Notes: a model not told the origin generated them from the sequence alone. A stretch of DNA of 64,000 nt from CBDCVA01 sp965222935 [NCBI: Candidatus Latescibacterota bacterium] (GCA_965222935.1 CBDCVA010000002.1:1550001-1614000), one strand, 5' to 3'. Counted from the stretch's first letter, positions 16,598-24,432 are shown. Made by a program: numbers and translations.

Positions 16598-16969
16598 CTA
16601 GGGTTCCATCTCGGGCTCGCCATGATCCGAGCCTTCCTGCGCCGCCTCGGGCTCGGAGCGGACGAACTTCTGATTGCGCCGGGGAGGCCGTGCGTGCGGA
16701 TCGTCCGGGAGCAGGACGGTGGCGTCCAGGCGCATTTTCAGGTTGTGGGCTGCGCGAATCTGGACGGGCGACGCCTGGAGCAAGCGCTCGATCTCCTCCA
16801 GGGAGTACGCCGGTGCGCCCAGGTCCGCCTTGTCCTCCTCCTTCCACACGATGGCAAAGCGCAAGGCCGGTGCGGAACTGTCCCCGTCCGGGGCGACGGG
16901 CGCCTCAAGCCAGGCCACGCCGCGGCCGAGGCGGAACTGCTCACGCAGGGCCTCCAGTTTCCGGCTCAT
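16598..16969 (-). CDS. Hypothetical protein, 123 aa
   Basis: I do not recognise this gene. The product begins MSRKLEALREQFRLGRGVAWLEAP, contains ALRFAIVWKEEDKADLG and a helix YSLEEIERLLQASPVQIRAAHNLKMRL, and ends in a charged, probably disordered tail. The ATG overlaps the stop of an upstream open frame by ATGA, and a GAGAGGG ribosome-binding site precedes it, which favours a translated pair. It lies upstream of and on the same strand as the GHL6 gene. Confidence 0.5.
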   Translation of the reverse strand: MSRKLEALREQFRLGRGVAWLEAPVAPDGDSSAPALRFAIVWKEEDKADLGAPAYSLEEIERLLQASPVQIRAAHNLKMRLDATVLLPDDPHARPPRRNQKFVRSEPEAAQEGSDHGEPEMEP

Positions 16970-17157
16970 GGCCCTCTCACAAGCTGCTGGGACAGAAGCT
17001 CTTCATGCGCCCTCAGCCTACGCCCCAAGGCCGGACGATGCACGTCGCGCGCCTGATCGTGCCATAGCAGAGACGGCGTCAGATACGCTGAGAGGGATCG
17101 AGGCTCTTGCCTCCCACCGCATGTCGTGCGAAGGGCCCGGACGAGCTCGTGGAGCAT
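16966..17157 (-). CDS. Possible small protein preceding the 123-aa ORF
   Basis: An open frame ends with an ATGA overlap onto the 123-aa gene. The ATG at 17157 would give 63 residues (HELVRALR...SAYLTPSLLWHDQ...RAHEELLSQQLV), rich in Arg and Leu and probably helical. The frame stays open further upstream through a hydrophobic stretch (GIAVALGAQAV), so the start could be a non-ATG codon nearer 17230. No family is recognised. Apart from this, 16970-17281 shows nothing else. Confidence 0.3.
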   Translation of the reverse strand: MLHELVRALRTTCGGRQEPRSLSAYLTPSLLWHDQARDVHRPALGRRLRAHEELLSQQLVRGP

Positions 17158-17281
17158 GGGCCGACACAATCTCCGCACCGCCTGAGCCCCTAACGCGACC
17201 GCGATCCCCAGGGACAGGGGGCAGCGGCGATTCGCGGAGACCTTGGGTCCTGCGCAGGGCTTCCCGAAGCCCGAGCGGCGG

Positions 17282-17872
17282 CTAGAGGCGGAGGTGAAGC
17301 GCCAGACCCGCCCCCTTCGCCGCCGGAGTGATCTGGACGCGGCGGGGTGGGCCAATCCTGCCGTTCTGGTGGGCGTCGTAGGCGCTGCTACCGGCCACAG
17401 CCAGGCCTATCGCAAGGAGCAAGACATCGGTTGCGGTCTCCTTGGGCTCGAAGACGAGGCGGTTGAGAAGCACGTTGGTGGGGGACATGAAAATCCGCGT
17501 GGCACTCGACACGTCCTCCTCATCCGTGCTGCCGAGGATGGCATTGTTGACGGCGTTCCCCGCGATGTAGGCGACGCCCTTGCCGACGTTCCCGCTCGCG
17601 TTCGACCACTGACCGAGTCCCGGGATGATGAAGGAAAGGGTCGCGGCGTAGACCTTGCGATTGAAGAGGTCGTCCGCGCCGGGGAAAAGCCGGAAGTGCC
17701 CCCAGTACCAGCCGCTGCGGTCGTCCTCCATTTGGGCGCCAGCGGGCTCCTCTTTCGCGGCGAGCAACCCAAGTGGTTCATGCGTCCGATCGCCAGCGAT
17801 ACCGTCCGCCCACGTGCCCAACAGGGCGGCGGCCGCCAGCAACAGGATCGCACACAAGGCGGTCGTTTTCAT
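17282..17872 (-). CDS. Exported or membrane protein with PGLGQ motif (DUF5683-like)
   Basis: The 196-residue protein has a signal peptide (about residues 1-22, ALLLAAAALLGTWADG-type). The mature part contains FIIPGLGQWSNASGNVGKGVAYIAGNAV, the PGLGQ-plus-glycine-rich helix pattern of the DUF5683/P13-like envelope proteins. A hydrophobic stretch TDVLLLAIGLAVAGSSAYDAH follows near the C-terminus. It probably sits in the cell envelope; its role is unknown. GGGAGGGG precedes the ATG at 17872. The gene is divergent from the Nramp transporter, and the two share a 161-base intergenic region. Confidence 0.7.
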   Translation of the reverse strand: MKTTALCAILLLAAAALLGTWADGIAGDRTHEPLGLLAAKEEPAGAQMEDDRSGWYWGHFRLFPGADDLFNRKVYAATLSFIIPGLGQWSNASGNVGKGVAYIAGNAVNNAILGSTDEEDVSSATRIFMSPTNVLLNRLVFEPKETATDVLLLAIGLAVAGSSAYDAHQNGRIGPPRRVQITPAAKGAGLALHLRL

Positions 17873-17989
17873 GATTCCCCTCCCAACGCGTGCAGGGCGT
17901 GCATCCGATAACCCCCAAGGCCTCCAACTTTCCACCTTTGCATCATAAATATAATCCCAAAACAAGACTTTCGTCAAGAGGCTGTAAGC

Positions 17990-18018
17990 TTGACACCCGC
18001 CGGCGGGATGGATATCGT
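17990..18018 (+). promoter_or_regulatory. Sigma-70 promoter for the Nramp gene
   Basis: TTGACA at 17990-17995 is a perfect -35 box, and TATCGT at 18013-18018 is a -10 box, with a 17-base spacer. The spacer itself contains a perfect 12-base palindrome (CCCGCCGGCGGG, 17996-18007). Transcription would start near 18025, only about 9 bases before the ATG, so the message would be almost leaderless. No ribosome-binding site is seen. Confidence 0.7.
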
Positions 18019-18035
18019 ATTGTCATCCATACGAT
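18014..18035 (+). promoter_or_regulatory. Putative operator: ATCGTAT-N8-ATACGAT
   Basis: A perfect 7-base inverted repeat with an 8-base centre overlaps the -10 box and runs into the ATG. A repressor bound here would block both polymerase and ribosome access. Its position before a metal-ion transporter suggests a metal-dependent regulator of the MntR/DtxR or Fur type; the regulator is not in the window. Confidence 0.55.
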
Positions 18036-19383
18036 GGCCGAACCCACCGCTGCTCCATCCGTGCGCGAGCCGCCCAGGACTTTCTGGGGAACCCTGCGCA
18101 ACATCGGACCCGGCATCATCGTCTCAGGATCGGTTGTCGGCTCGGGCGAACTGCTCGTGACGACGCGAATGGGGGCGCTCGTCGGGTTCATCTTCCTTTG
18201 GGGCGTCATCGTGAGCTCGGTCATCAAGTATTTCCTCCAGATCGAGATAGGCCGCCATTGCCTGACCCACGGAACCACAACGCTGGGGGCGCTCAACGCC
18301 ATGCCGGGGCCGCGCTGGCGGGGGACCTCGTGGCTCGCGCTCACATGCTTCATAGGCACGCTCTTCATCAACGTGGCGCTGGTGGGCATCCTGGGTTCGG
18401 TGGCGGGGCTGTTCCATACGATTATGCCGGGGCTGAACGCGGGCGTCTGGGCGGCGGTCGTCTTCTGCGCTGTTTCGCTCCTGCTCGTCCGAGGGCTTTA
18501 CGCGGACGTGGAACGCGCGGTAGCTGCGCTGGTGGCGGGGTTCAGCTTTATCGTCATCCTGAGCGTCTTCCTGCTCCAAGGGACCCCGTTTTCGTTCAGC
18601 ACGGGCGATGTCTTGAGCGGGCTGACCTTCCAGATCCCCTGGGGCAGCGGCTACGATGCCCTGGCCGTCGTGGGCTCGACCGGGGTGACAGCCATCGAGC
18701 TCTTCATGTATCCCTACTGGGTCCTGGAAAAAGGCTATCCCAGCTACATCGGCCGCAGGGAGGACGACCCCGAGGGCTGGGCGCGCAGGGCGCAAGGCTG
18801 GCTGCGCGTGCTCAAGACCGACGCCGCCGTTTGCACCGCCCTGGCCGTGGTCATCACCATTGCCTACTACATCCTGGGCGCTTCGATCCTCAGCCGCCAG
18901 GACATCGTGCCCAAGGGCATGGACGTGGTCAACGACGTCTCGCACATCTTCACCCTGAGCTACGGCGGATGGGCCTACGGGATCTTCATGTTCGGCGCGT
19001 TCTGCACGCTGTTTTCCACCCTCACCGTGTTCGCAGCCTCGGCCGGGCGGATGTCCACCGACTTCCTGGGGATGATCGGGCTGGTGACCCCGAGCAAAAA
19101 GGCGGAGCGCCGCTGGCACCGCATCTTCCAGACCGGCTATCCGCTTCTATGGCTCCTGGTGATCCTGTTCGTCCAGGAGCCGGTGAGCCTCATCCTCTTC
19201 GGCGCCAACAGCAACAATCTGCTCCTTTTCCCCTTGAGCGCCGGCATCATCTTCGTGGCCTTCAGGGCCCGGCGGCTGCGCTCGGGATTCGTGATGTCGG
19301 GCGTCTCGGCGGTGTTACTGGTGATCAGTACGCTGGCAGTCGCCGCATTCACACTCATCAATATCACCCACTTCACCCATTAG
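18034..19383 (+). CDS. Nramp-family divalent metal transporter
   Basis: The 449-residue integral membrane protein has about 11 hydrophobic segments. It begins with the Nramp-type segment NIGPGIIVSGSVVGSGELLVTT, followed by FLWGVIVSSVIKYFLQIEIGRHCLTHG and a consensus transport region near GSTGVTAIELFMYPYW. These place it in the Nramp/MntH-like superfamily, though the canonical DPGN of MntH is replaced by VSGSVVGSG, as in divergent NRAT/Mg-type members. It probably imports Mn2+, Fe2+ or another divalent ion. I chose the ATG at 18034 because it follows the promoter; upstream codons are not conserved in type. It is followed within 25 bases by a FecCD-type permease. Confidence 0.85.
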   Translation: MAEPTAAPSVREPPRTFWGTLRNIGPGIIVSGSVVGSGELLVTTRMGALVGFIFLWGVIVSSVIKYFLQIEIGRHCLTHGTTTLGALNAMPGPRWRGTSWLALTCFIGTLFINVALVGILGSVAGLFHTIMPGLNAGVWAAVVFCAVSLLLVRGLYADVERAVAALVAGFSFIVILSVFLLQGTPFSFSTGDVLSGLTFQIPWGSGYDALAVVGSTGVTAIELFMYPYWVLEKGYPSYIGRREDDPEGWARRAQGWLRVLKTDAAVCTALAVVITIAYYILGASILSRQDIVPKGMDVVNDVSHIFTLSYGGWAYGIFMFGAFCTLFSTLTVFAASAGRMSTDFLGMIGLVTPSKKAERRWHRIFQTGYPLLWLLVILFVQEPVSLILFGANSNNLLLFPLSAGIIFVAFRARRLRSGFVMSGVSAVLLVISTLAVAAFTLINITHFTH

Positions 19384-19407
19384 TCCCTTCCCCGAGCGGG
19401 GCCCCTG

Positions 19408-20508
19408 ATGACCGCACAACGCGCAGTCGGCTCCGGCCCGCGCGCTCGGAATCCCTCCGCCGGGGCTCTGGCGGGGCCGGCGACCGCGCCCGTCCTGACG
19501 CTCAGGCGGTGGGGCACCGTGGTGCTGAGCCTGGGCGCTTTGCTGGTCGTCGCGATCATCGTCTGCACGTCCATCGGCGCGGCGGACGTACCCTTCGGCG
19601 AGATCGTCCGCGCGATCCTGGGACGCAGCACGGGGCGGACGGCGACGATCATCCGCGATGTGCGCCTTCCGAGAGTATTGACCGGAGCGGTCGTGGGGGG
19701 ATCGCTCGCGGCGGCCGGGGTAACCTTCCAGGCGCTTCTGCGCAACCCGCTGGCGGATCCCTACATCCTGGGCGTATCGGGCGGCGGCGCGGTGGGCGCG
19801 ATTCTGGCGATCCTGATGGGGGCGCACTTCTCGCTCTGGGGCTTCTCGGCCGTGACGGTGTGCGCTTTCCTGGGAGCGGTGGGGACGATTGCGCTGGTGT
19901 ATACCGTCGCGCACACGGGCGGGCGGTTGGTGACGCACAGTCTGCTTTTGGCCGGGGTGATCGCCAACGCGATCTATGGTGCTCTGATCATGTTTATGGT
20001 GACCATCCTGGACTACACGCGGGTGCAGAACGTGCTGTACTGGCTGATGGGCAGCCTGGGAGCGGCGGAGCCAAACGTGCTGCCGGTGCTGGTCCTCTAC
20101 ATCGGCGTGGGGCTCGTGGGCCTCCTGATGCTCGCGCGGGACATGAACCTCCTGGCGCTCGGCGAGGAATCGGCGGCGACCCTGGGCGTGTCGGTGGAGC
20201 GGACGAAGCTCTTGGCGTTCGTCGGCGCGTCGCTCATCACGGGCGCGAGCGTATCCGTGAGCGGGCTGATCGGGTTCGTGGGCCTCATCATCCCGCACGC
20301 CGTCCGGATGGTCATAGGGGTGGATCACAGGCTTCTGTTACCCGCGTCGGTGCTGGCGGGTGCGATTTTCCTGATGATAGCCGATAGCCTGGCGCGCGTT
20401 GTCCTGTCGCCGAGCGAGCTGCCCGTCGGCGTGCTGACCGCGCTCTGTGGCGGGCCGTTTTTCATCTGGCTTCTGCGGGCGCGAACTCGCGTGACCGGAG
20501 GGCGGTGA
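19408..20508 (+). CDS. FecCD/BtuC-family ABC transporter permease
   Basis: The 366-residue protein has about 9-10 transmembrane helices and FecCD signatures: GEIVRAILGRSTGRTATIIRDVRLPRVL, VGGSLAAAGVTFQALLRNPLADPYILGVSGGGAVGA, ARDMNLLALGEESAATLGV and ASVSVSGLIGFVGLIIPHAVRM. It forms the membrane channel for iron-siderophore, heme or cobalamin uptake. An ATPase follows 132 bases downstream. No substrate-binding protein is next to it, so one is probably encoded elsewhere. Confidence 0.93.
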   Translation: MTAQRAVGSGPRARNPSAGALAGPATAPVLTLRRWGTVVLSLGALLVVAIIVCTSIGAADVPFGEIVRAILGRSTGRTATIIRDVRLPRVLTGAVVGGSLAAAGVTFQALLRNPLADPYILGVSGGGAVGAILAILMGAHFSLWGFSAVTVCAFLGAVGTIALVYTVAHTGGRLVTHSLLLAGVIANAIYGALIMFMVTILDYTRVQNVLYWLMGSLGAAEPNVLPVLVLYIGVGLVGLLMLARDMNLLALGEESAATLGVSVERTKLLAFVGASLITGASVSVSGLIGFVGLIIPHAVRMVIGVDHRLLLPASVLAGAIFLMIADSLARVVLSPSELPVGVLTALCGGPFFIWLLRARTRVTGGR

Positions 20509-20640
20509 GACGGTGATCTACGGAGAGGATATTCTCGCTTTAGAATCCCTCCTGCTAAAGCTGGCGCCATCCTTCGACGGGCACAGGATGGCGACGGGGT
20601 TCCACGCCCCTCGCTTGCAGGAAGAGGCGGGAGAAAGACT

Positions 20641-21429
20641 ATGACGGCGCCTTCTGGGCCAGCGATCGAGCTTCGGGGCGTCCATTTCAACTACGGCGGT
20701 CCGCCCGTGCTGCGGGACCTATCGCTGGGCATCGCGGAGGGAGAGTTCGCAGGGGTGATCGGGCCGAACGGCTCGGGCAAGAGCACACTGGTGGGCCTGA
20801 TCGCGGGGTGGTACACCCCGACGGAAGGGGAGGTGCGGCTACTCGGTCGATCGGTGCGGGCGTGGCCAAGGCGAGCGCTGGCGTGCAGGCTGGCGGTGGT
20901 CCCCCAGATGACGACGGTGGCCTTCCCTTTCACGGCGCTGGAGGTCGTGCTGATGGGCCGGTCGCCGCACCGGGGCCGGTTATCGCTCGACCGGGCGGAG
21001 GACCTCGAGGTCGCGCGGGGGGCGCTCGCCATGACGGACGCGCTGGAAGCGGCGTCGAGGCCGATTGATGAGCTTTCGGGCGGCGAGCGGCAGCGAGTGA
21101 TCCTGGCCCGGGCGCTTGCGCAGGAGCCCGAAGTGCTGGTGCTGGACGAGCCGACGACGGCACTGGACATCCGTCACCAGGTCGCCATCTTCCGGCTGCT
21201 TCGGACGCTCAAGGCCGAGCGGGGCGTGACGGTGATCGTCGTCGTGCATGATCTGAACCTGGCGGCGCGCTACTGCGAGCGCCTGATCCTGCTCTCGCGC
21301 GGGCAGTGCGTCGTCGAGGGCACGCCCGAGAAGGTGCTGACCGAAGCGACGCTCAGCGGCGTCTACGAGACCCCCGTGGCCGTCCGCCGCGACGAGACGA
21401 CTCAGAGCCCGCTCGTGCTGCCCTTGTAG
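20641..21429 (+). CDS. ABC transporter ATP-binding protein (FecE/BtuD type)
   Basis: The 262-residue ATPase has Walker A GPNGSGKST near residue 40, a Q-loop VVPQMT, signature LSGGERQRVILARALAQEP, Walker B VLVLDEPTTAL and a switch histidine in VIVVVHDLNLAARYC. These match the FecE/BtuD subfamily. It energises uptake through the preceding permease. With the Nramp transporter it forms a metal-uptake set. GGGAG lies before the ATG; the 130 bases before it hold no other gene. Confidence 0.94.
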   Translation: MTAPSGPAIELRGVHFNYGGPPVLRDLSLGIAEGEFAGVIGPNGSGKSTLVGLIAGWYTPTEGEVRLLGRSVRAWPRRALACRLAVVPQMTTVAFPFTALEVVLMGRSPHRGRLSLDRAEDLEVARGALAMTDALEAASRPIDELSGGERQRVILARALAQEPEVLVLDEPTTALDIRHQVAIFRLLRTLKAERGVTVIVVVHDLNLAARYCERLILLSRGQCVVEGTPEKVLTEATLSGVYETPVAVRRDETTQSPLVLPL

Positions 21430-21456
21430 ACGCGCCCCCCTCACACCGCAAAAAAG

Positions 21457-21486
21457 GAGCCGGTCGAGACTGAACCCGACCGGCTC
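21457..21486. terminator. Bidirectional hairpin terminator
   Basis: A perfect 10-bp inverted repeat (GAGCCGGTCG/CGACCGGCTC) has a 10-base loop. On the plus strand it follows the ATPase gene. A run of six A residues just to its left gives a T-run when read on the minus strand, so it is a canonical intrinsic terminator for the leftward Hsp20 genes. Confidence 0.75.
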
Positions 21487-21503
21487 ACGTCCACGGTGCG
21501 TTG

Positions 21504-21590
21504 GCGAACGCGAGGCCCGATGTCAGTGTCGGAAAGGTGACACTGAGACCCCACCCCCTGCCCCCCTCCCCGCGAGCAGGGAGGGGGAAA
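21504..21590 (-). repeat. Hairpin/G4 repeat copy 13 with GTGTCA-hairpin element
   Basis: Read on the minus strand, four G-tracts (GGGG, GGGGGG, GGGGG, GGGG) are followed by a GTGTCA...GACACTGAC hairpin and the GGGCCTCGCGTTCGC tail. This is the same composite order as at 3479-3601. It lies between the terminator and the first Hsp20 stop. Confidence 0.8.
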
Positions 21591-21619
21591 AGCTCACCAC
21601 GTCCGTGCTGGGAAACGGT

Positions 21620-22069
21620 TTACGCGCTCTCGACCTCGATCTCCCGAGCTACGGCCTCCTCGGCCTTGGGAACGGTGATCGTGAGCACGCCGTCGCGCGC
21701 GGCCGCCTTGACCCGATCAGCGCGCACACCGACGGGCAGTGAGAAGGAGCGCCGGAAGCGGCCTTGGCTTCGCTCCACGCGATGGTAGTTCCGCCCCTTC
21801 CGCTCGCGCTCCTCCTTCTTCTCGCCCTCGACGGTCAGAACGTTGTCGGCGAGGGTGATCTTCACGTCCTCGGCCTTGAGACCGGGCAGCTCGGCGGAAA
21901 TCGTGTAGTGGCCGCTCTCTTCGAGCAGGTCCACCGCCGGGCACAGCGTCACATCCTGCCCGGCCTCTCGCCCGACCTCGGGCCGGTCGAAGAAGCCCTC
22001 GAACAGGCGGTTCACCTCATCGCGGTGCGACGGGCGTCCGCCGAACGGTTGATAGCGCACGAGAACCAT
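21620..22069 (-). CDS. Hsp20 family small heat-shock protein
   Basis: The 149-residue protein has an alpha-crystallin domain: PAVDLLEESGHYTISAELPGLKAEDVKI, LTVEGEKKEERERKG and GVLTITVPKAE. It is an ATP-independent holdase that binds unfolded proteins in the cytoplasm. It is a tandem paralog of the gene 73 bases upstream, and the shared N-terminus (VRYQPFGG versus MRYHPFGG) points to a local duplication. GGAGGT precedes the ATG. Confidence 0.95.
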   Translation of the reverse strand: MVLVRYQPFGGRPSHRDEVNRLFEGFFDRPEVGREAGQDVTLCPAVDLLEESGHYTISAELPGLKAEDVKITLADNVLTVEGEKKEERERKGRNYHRVERSQGRFRRSFSLPVGVRADRVKAAARDGVLTITVPKAEEAVAREIEVESA

Positions 22070-22142
22070 TGAATCCTACCTCCTCCGTGAACTGAACTTC
22101 GGTACGACTTCCCACATGAGACCCGACGAGACGACCGATGGC

Positions 22143-22574
22143 CTACGCGGTCTCGACGGCGATCTCCTTGACCCTGGCCTCCTCGGCCTTGGGAACGGTG
22201 ATCGTGAGCACGCCATCGCGCGCCGCCCCCTTGACCTGATCGGCCCGCACACCGCGAGGCAGTGCGAACGAGCGGCGGAAGCGACCGTGGGTGCGCTCCA
22301 GTCGACGATAGTCGCCGCGCTCGCGCTCTTCCTTTTTCTCACCCTCGATGGTCAGGACATCCCGCTCCAGGGTGATCTTGACGTCCTCCGTGCTCAGGCC
22401 CGGCAGCTCCACGGTGAACGTGTAGCGGTCTTCGTCTTCCGTCACGTCCACCGGGGGATGAAGCGCGAGCTCCCGCCCGGTCCGTGAGCGGCCGCAGGCG
22501 TCCCCGAACGGGCGGTCAAACTCGTCGCGACGCGACAGGAGCCCGCCGAACGGGTGATAGCGCATGAGAGCCAT
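22143..22574 (-). CDS. Hsp20 family small heat-shock protein
   Basis: The 143-residue protein has the alpha-crystallin domain: PPVDVTEDEDRYTFTVELPGLSTEDVKI, LTIEGEKKEERERGD, FALPRGVRADQVKG and GVLTITVPKAEE. AAGGAGGT lies 7 bases before the ATG at 22574, which fixes the start against an in-frame upstream codon. It is the first gene of the tandem pair and lies about 45 bases downstream of a predicted sigma-54 start point. Confidence 0.95.
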   Translation of the reverse strand: MALMRYHPFGGLLSRRDEFDRPFGDACGRSRTGRELALHPPVDVTEDEDRYTFTVELPGLSTEDVKITLERDVLTIEGEKKEERERGDYRRLERTHGRFRRSFALPRGVRADQVKGAARDGVLTITVPKAEEARVKEIAVETA

Positions 22575-22631
22575 TTGGCTTACCTCCTTTTTGATCAGAT
22601 CCACCTTTTTTCACTTCCGCCTAAGAAGGGG

Positions 22632-22647
22632 GCAATAGCCGTGCCAA
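22632..22647 (-). promoter_or_regulatory. Sigma-54 promoter for the Hsp20 pair
   Basis: The minus strand reads TTGGCACGGCTATTGC, which matches the sigma-54 consensus YTGGCACGRNNNTTGC at every specified position, with -24 GG and -12 GC correctly spaced. The predicted start near 22620 gives a 45-base leader to the Hsp20 ATG. An enhancer-binding protein would be required; none is encoded in the window. Confidence 0.65.
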
Positions 22648-22671
22648 GACAGTATTCATGCAGTCATATAG

Positions 22672-22700
22672 TTGCACGACAATGCGTTATATGGTATTGT
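22672..22700 (+). promoter_or_regulatory. Sigma-70-type promoter for the HtrA gene
   Basis: TTGCAC (22672-22677) and TATTGT (22695-22700) are separated by 17 bases. They read rightward toward the protease gene about 200 bases downstream. The site is back to back with the sigma-54 promoter, so the 331-base gap between Hsp20 and HtrA is a divergent control region. No other feature is seen in the gap. Confidence 0.5.
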
Positions 22701-22905
22701 GTCGGGATCAGGTTCCGGGCGGCAGGGAGGCGACTGCCACGTCCGTGGCCGGTATACTGCCATACTGGCAGTCACCCGTCGGAGGGGCGGCAGAGATCGC
22801 ACTGATGGGGCACCCCGCCCGAGCGTGCAACCTGCTGGAGGGTGCGTCGTCTCAATGGAAGCTTTGAGAAGCAGGAACTCTATTCTCAACTCTGGAGGCA
22901 CTTCG

Positions 22906-24336
22906 ATGGTGGCGAGAGGATTAGGTAAAAGGGCTCGGGGGTTGGCTCTGCGCTTCGCGCTGGGCGCCATCCTGATGTGGCCGGCTGCGGGGACTGCGAG
23001 CGTGAAGCCGCCGGAGGGGCTGAGCCAACTCAACGAGGCGTTCGTGGCGATCGCCGAAGCGGTGACGCCCGGGGTGGTGTTCATCACGACGGAGACGAAG
23101 GTCCAGCGAGGCTTGAGGCGTTCGTTGCCCAAGGGCCATCCGCTCGAGGAGTTCTTCCCTTTCGGACCGGAGCCCTTCCGCTCCGGCCCGAGACGCGGTC
23201 TGGGTTCGGGCGTGGTGGTCAGCGAGGACGGCTACATCCTGACGAACAACCACGTGATCGAGGGAGCGGACAAGATCACGGTCACCTCCTCGGACAAGCG
23301 CGAGTTCACGGCCAGGCTGGTCGGGGCCGATCCACCCAGCGACATCGCCGTCGTCAAGATCGATGCGGGGGCCATCAAACCGGCGCCGATGGGGGATTCG
23401 GACGCGCTGCGCGTGGGCGAATGGGTGGTCGCCATCGGCAACCCCTTCGCGTTCACGCACACGGTGACAGCGGGCATCGTGAGCGCGAAGGGGCGCTCCA
23501 GCGTGATCAACCGGGATAACTACGAAGACTTCATCCAGACGGACGCCGCCATCAACCCCGGCAACTCCGGCGGGGCACTGGTGAACATCCGAGGTGAACT
23601 GGTCGGCATCAATACGGCGATCGCCACGCGCTCGGGGAGCTACCAGGGGATCGGGTTCGCCATTCCGATCAACATGGCCCAGCGGGTCATGGCGGCTCTG
23701 ATCGAGCACGGGGAGGTCGTGCGAGGGTGGCTGGGCGTCATGATCCAGGACATCGGCGAAGACCTGGCGCAGGTGCTGGAGCTTTCCAATCGGCAGGGGG
23801 CGCTTGTGGGCGAGGTGGTGGAAGACAGCCCCGCATCCGAGGCCGGGGTCGAGGAAGGCGACGTGATCCTGGAGTTCGACGGCAGCTCCGTCGAGGACAC
23901 CAACGATCTGCGAAACCGCGTGGCGGCGACGTCACCCGGCAAGCGCGCGAAGTTGGGGGTCCTGCGGGATGGGAATCGGCGGACACTTACGGTCGCCATC
24001 GGTCAGTTGCCGGCGGAGTACGGCGGCACCCAGCCGCGGCAGCCGGAGAGCCGCCTGGGACTGGTGGCGCAGGAATTGACGCCAGACCTGGCCAAGCTTT
24101 TCAGGTACAAGGGCAAGGAAGGCGTTCTCGTCTCGTCGGTCGCATCGGGGAGCCCGGCCGATGACGCGGGCCTGCGTGCGGGCGACATCATCCGAGAGAT
24201 CGACCGTGCGACGGTGGAGGACGTCGAAACCTACGAACGCCTGATCCGCGAGGCGGAGCCGGGCGACACGCTCCTGCTTCTGGTCCGCAGGACGAGCGGC
24301 CAACTCTATCTGACCCTCAGCGTTCCCGAAGAATAG
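22906..24336 (+). CDS. htrA: HtrA/Deg periplasmic serine protease with two PDZ domains
   Basis: The 476-residue protein has a signal peptide (about residues 12-32) and a trypsin-like domain. The triad is His116 (ILTNNHVIEG), Asp146 (SDIAVVKID) and Ser221 (AAINPGNSGGAL). Two PDZ domains follow, near 280-370 (GALVGEVVEDSPASEAGVEEGDV) and 390-470 (GVLVSSVASGSPADDAGLRAGD). It is probably a periplasmic quality-control protease/chaperone. TGGAGG lies before the ATG at 22906; the long frame upstream of it is not used. Divergent Hsp20 genes suggest a shared stress locus. Confidence 0.93.
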   Translation: MVARGLGKRARGLALRFALGAILMWPAAGTASVKPPEGLSQLNEAFVAIAEAVTPGVVFITTETKVQRGLRRSLPKGHPLEEFFPFGPEPFRSGPRRGLGSGVVVSEDGYILTNNHVIEGADKITVTSSDKREFTARLVGADPPSDIAVVKIDAGAIKPAPMGDSDALRVGEWVVAIGNPFAFTHTVTAGIVSAKGRSSVINRDNYEDFIQTDAAINPGNSGGALVNIRGELVGINTAIATRSGSYQGIGFAIPINMAQRVMAALIEHGEVVRGWLGVMIQDIGEDLAQVLELSNRQGALVGEVVEDSPASEAGVEEGDVILEFDGSSVEDTNDLRNRVAATSPGKRAKLGVLRDGNRRTLTVAIGQLPAEYGGTQPRQPESRLGLVAQELTPDLAKLFRYKGKEGVLVSSVASGSPADDAGLRAGDIIREIDRATVEDVETYERLIREAEPGDTLLLLVRRTSGQLYLTLSVPEE

Positions 24337-24344
24337 CCCCAAGC

Positions 24345-24405
24345 GTGGGGGGAGACCCCACCCCCAACCCCCTCCCCGCGAGCAGGGAGGGGGCCAAGAG
24401 AGTGA
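24345..24405 (-). repeat. GC-rich hairpin / G4 repeat, copy 14 (minus orientation)
   Basis: The plus strand reads CCCC-A-CCCCC-AA-CCCCC-T-CCCC, then GCGAGC and GGGAGGGGG. This is the last copy I can find; none is seen from here to 64 kb. It lies 10-70 bases after the HtrA stop. Confidence 0.8.
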
Positions 24406-24432
24406 GCCGAGGTTGCCCCAGCCGCACCAAGC

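Noticed and set aside
15126-16601. A 491-codon plus-strand frame opposite the GHL6 gene
   Set aside because: The minus strand carries coherent glycosidase and trimerisation-domain motifs. The plus frame is low-complexity antisense.
2645-24405. CRISPR array or insertion sequences as the source of the repeats
   Set aside because: Spacing is irregular, copies are kilobases apart with no unique spacers, and no cas gene, transposase or integrase is encoded anywhere in the window.
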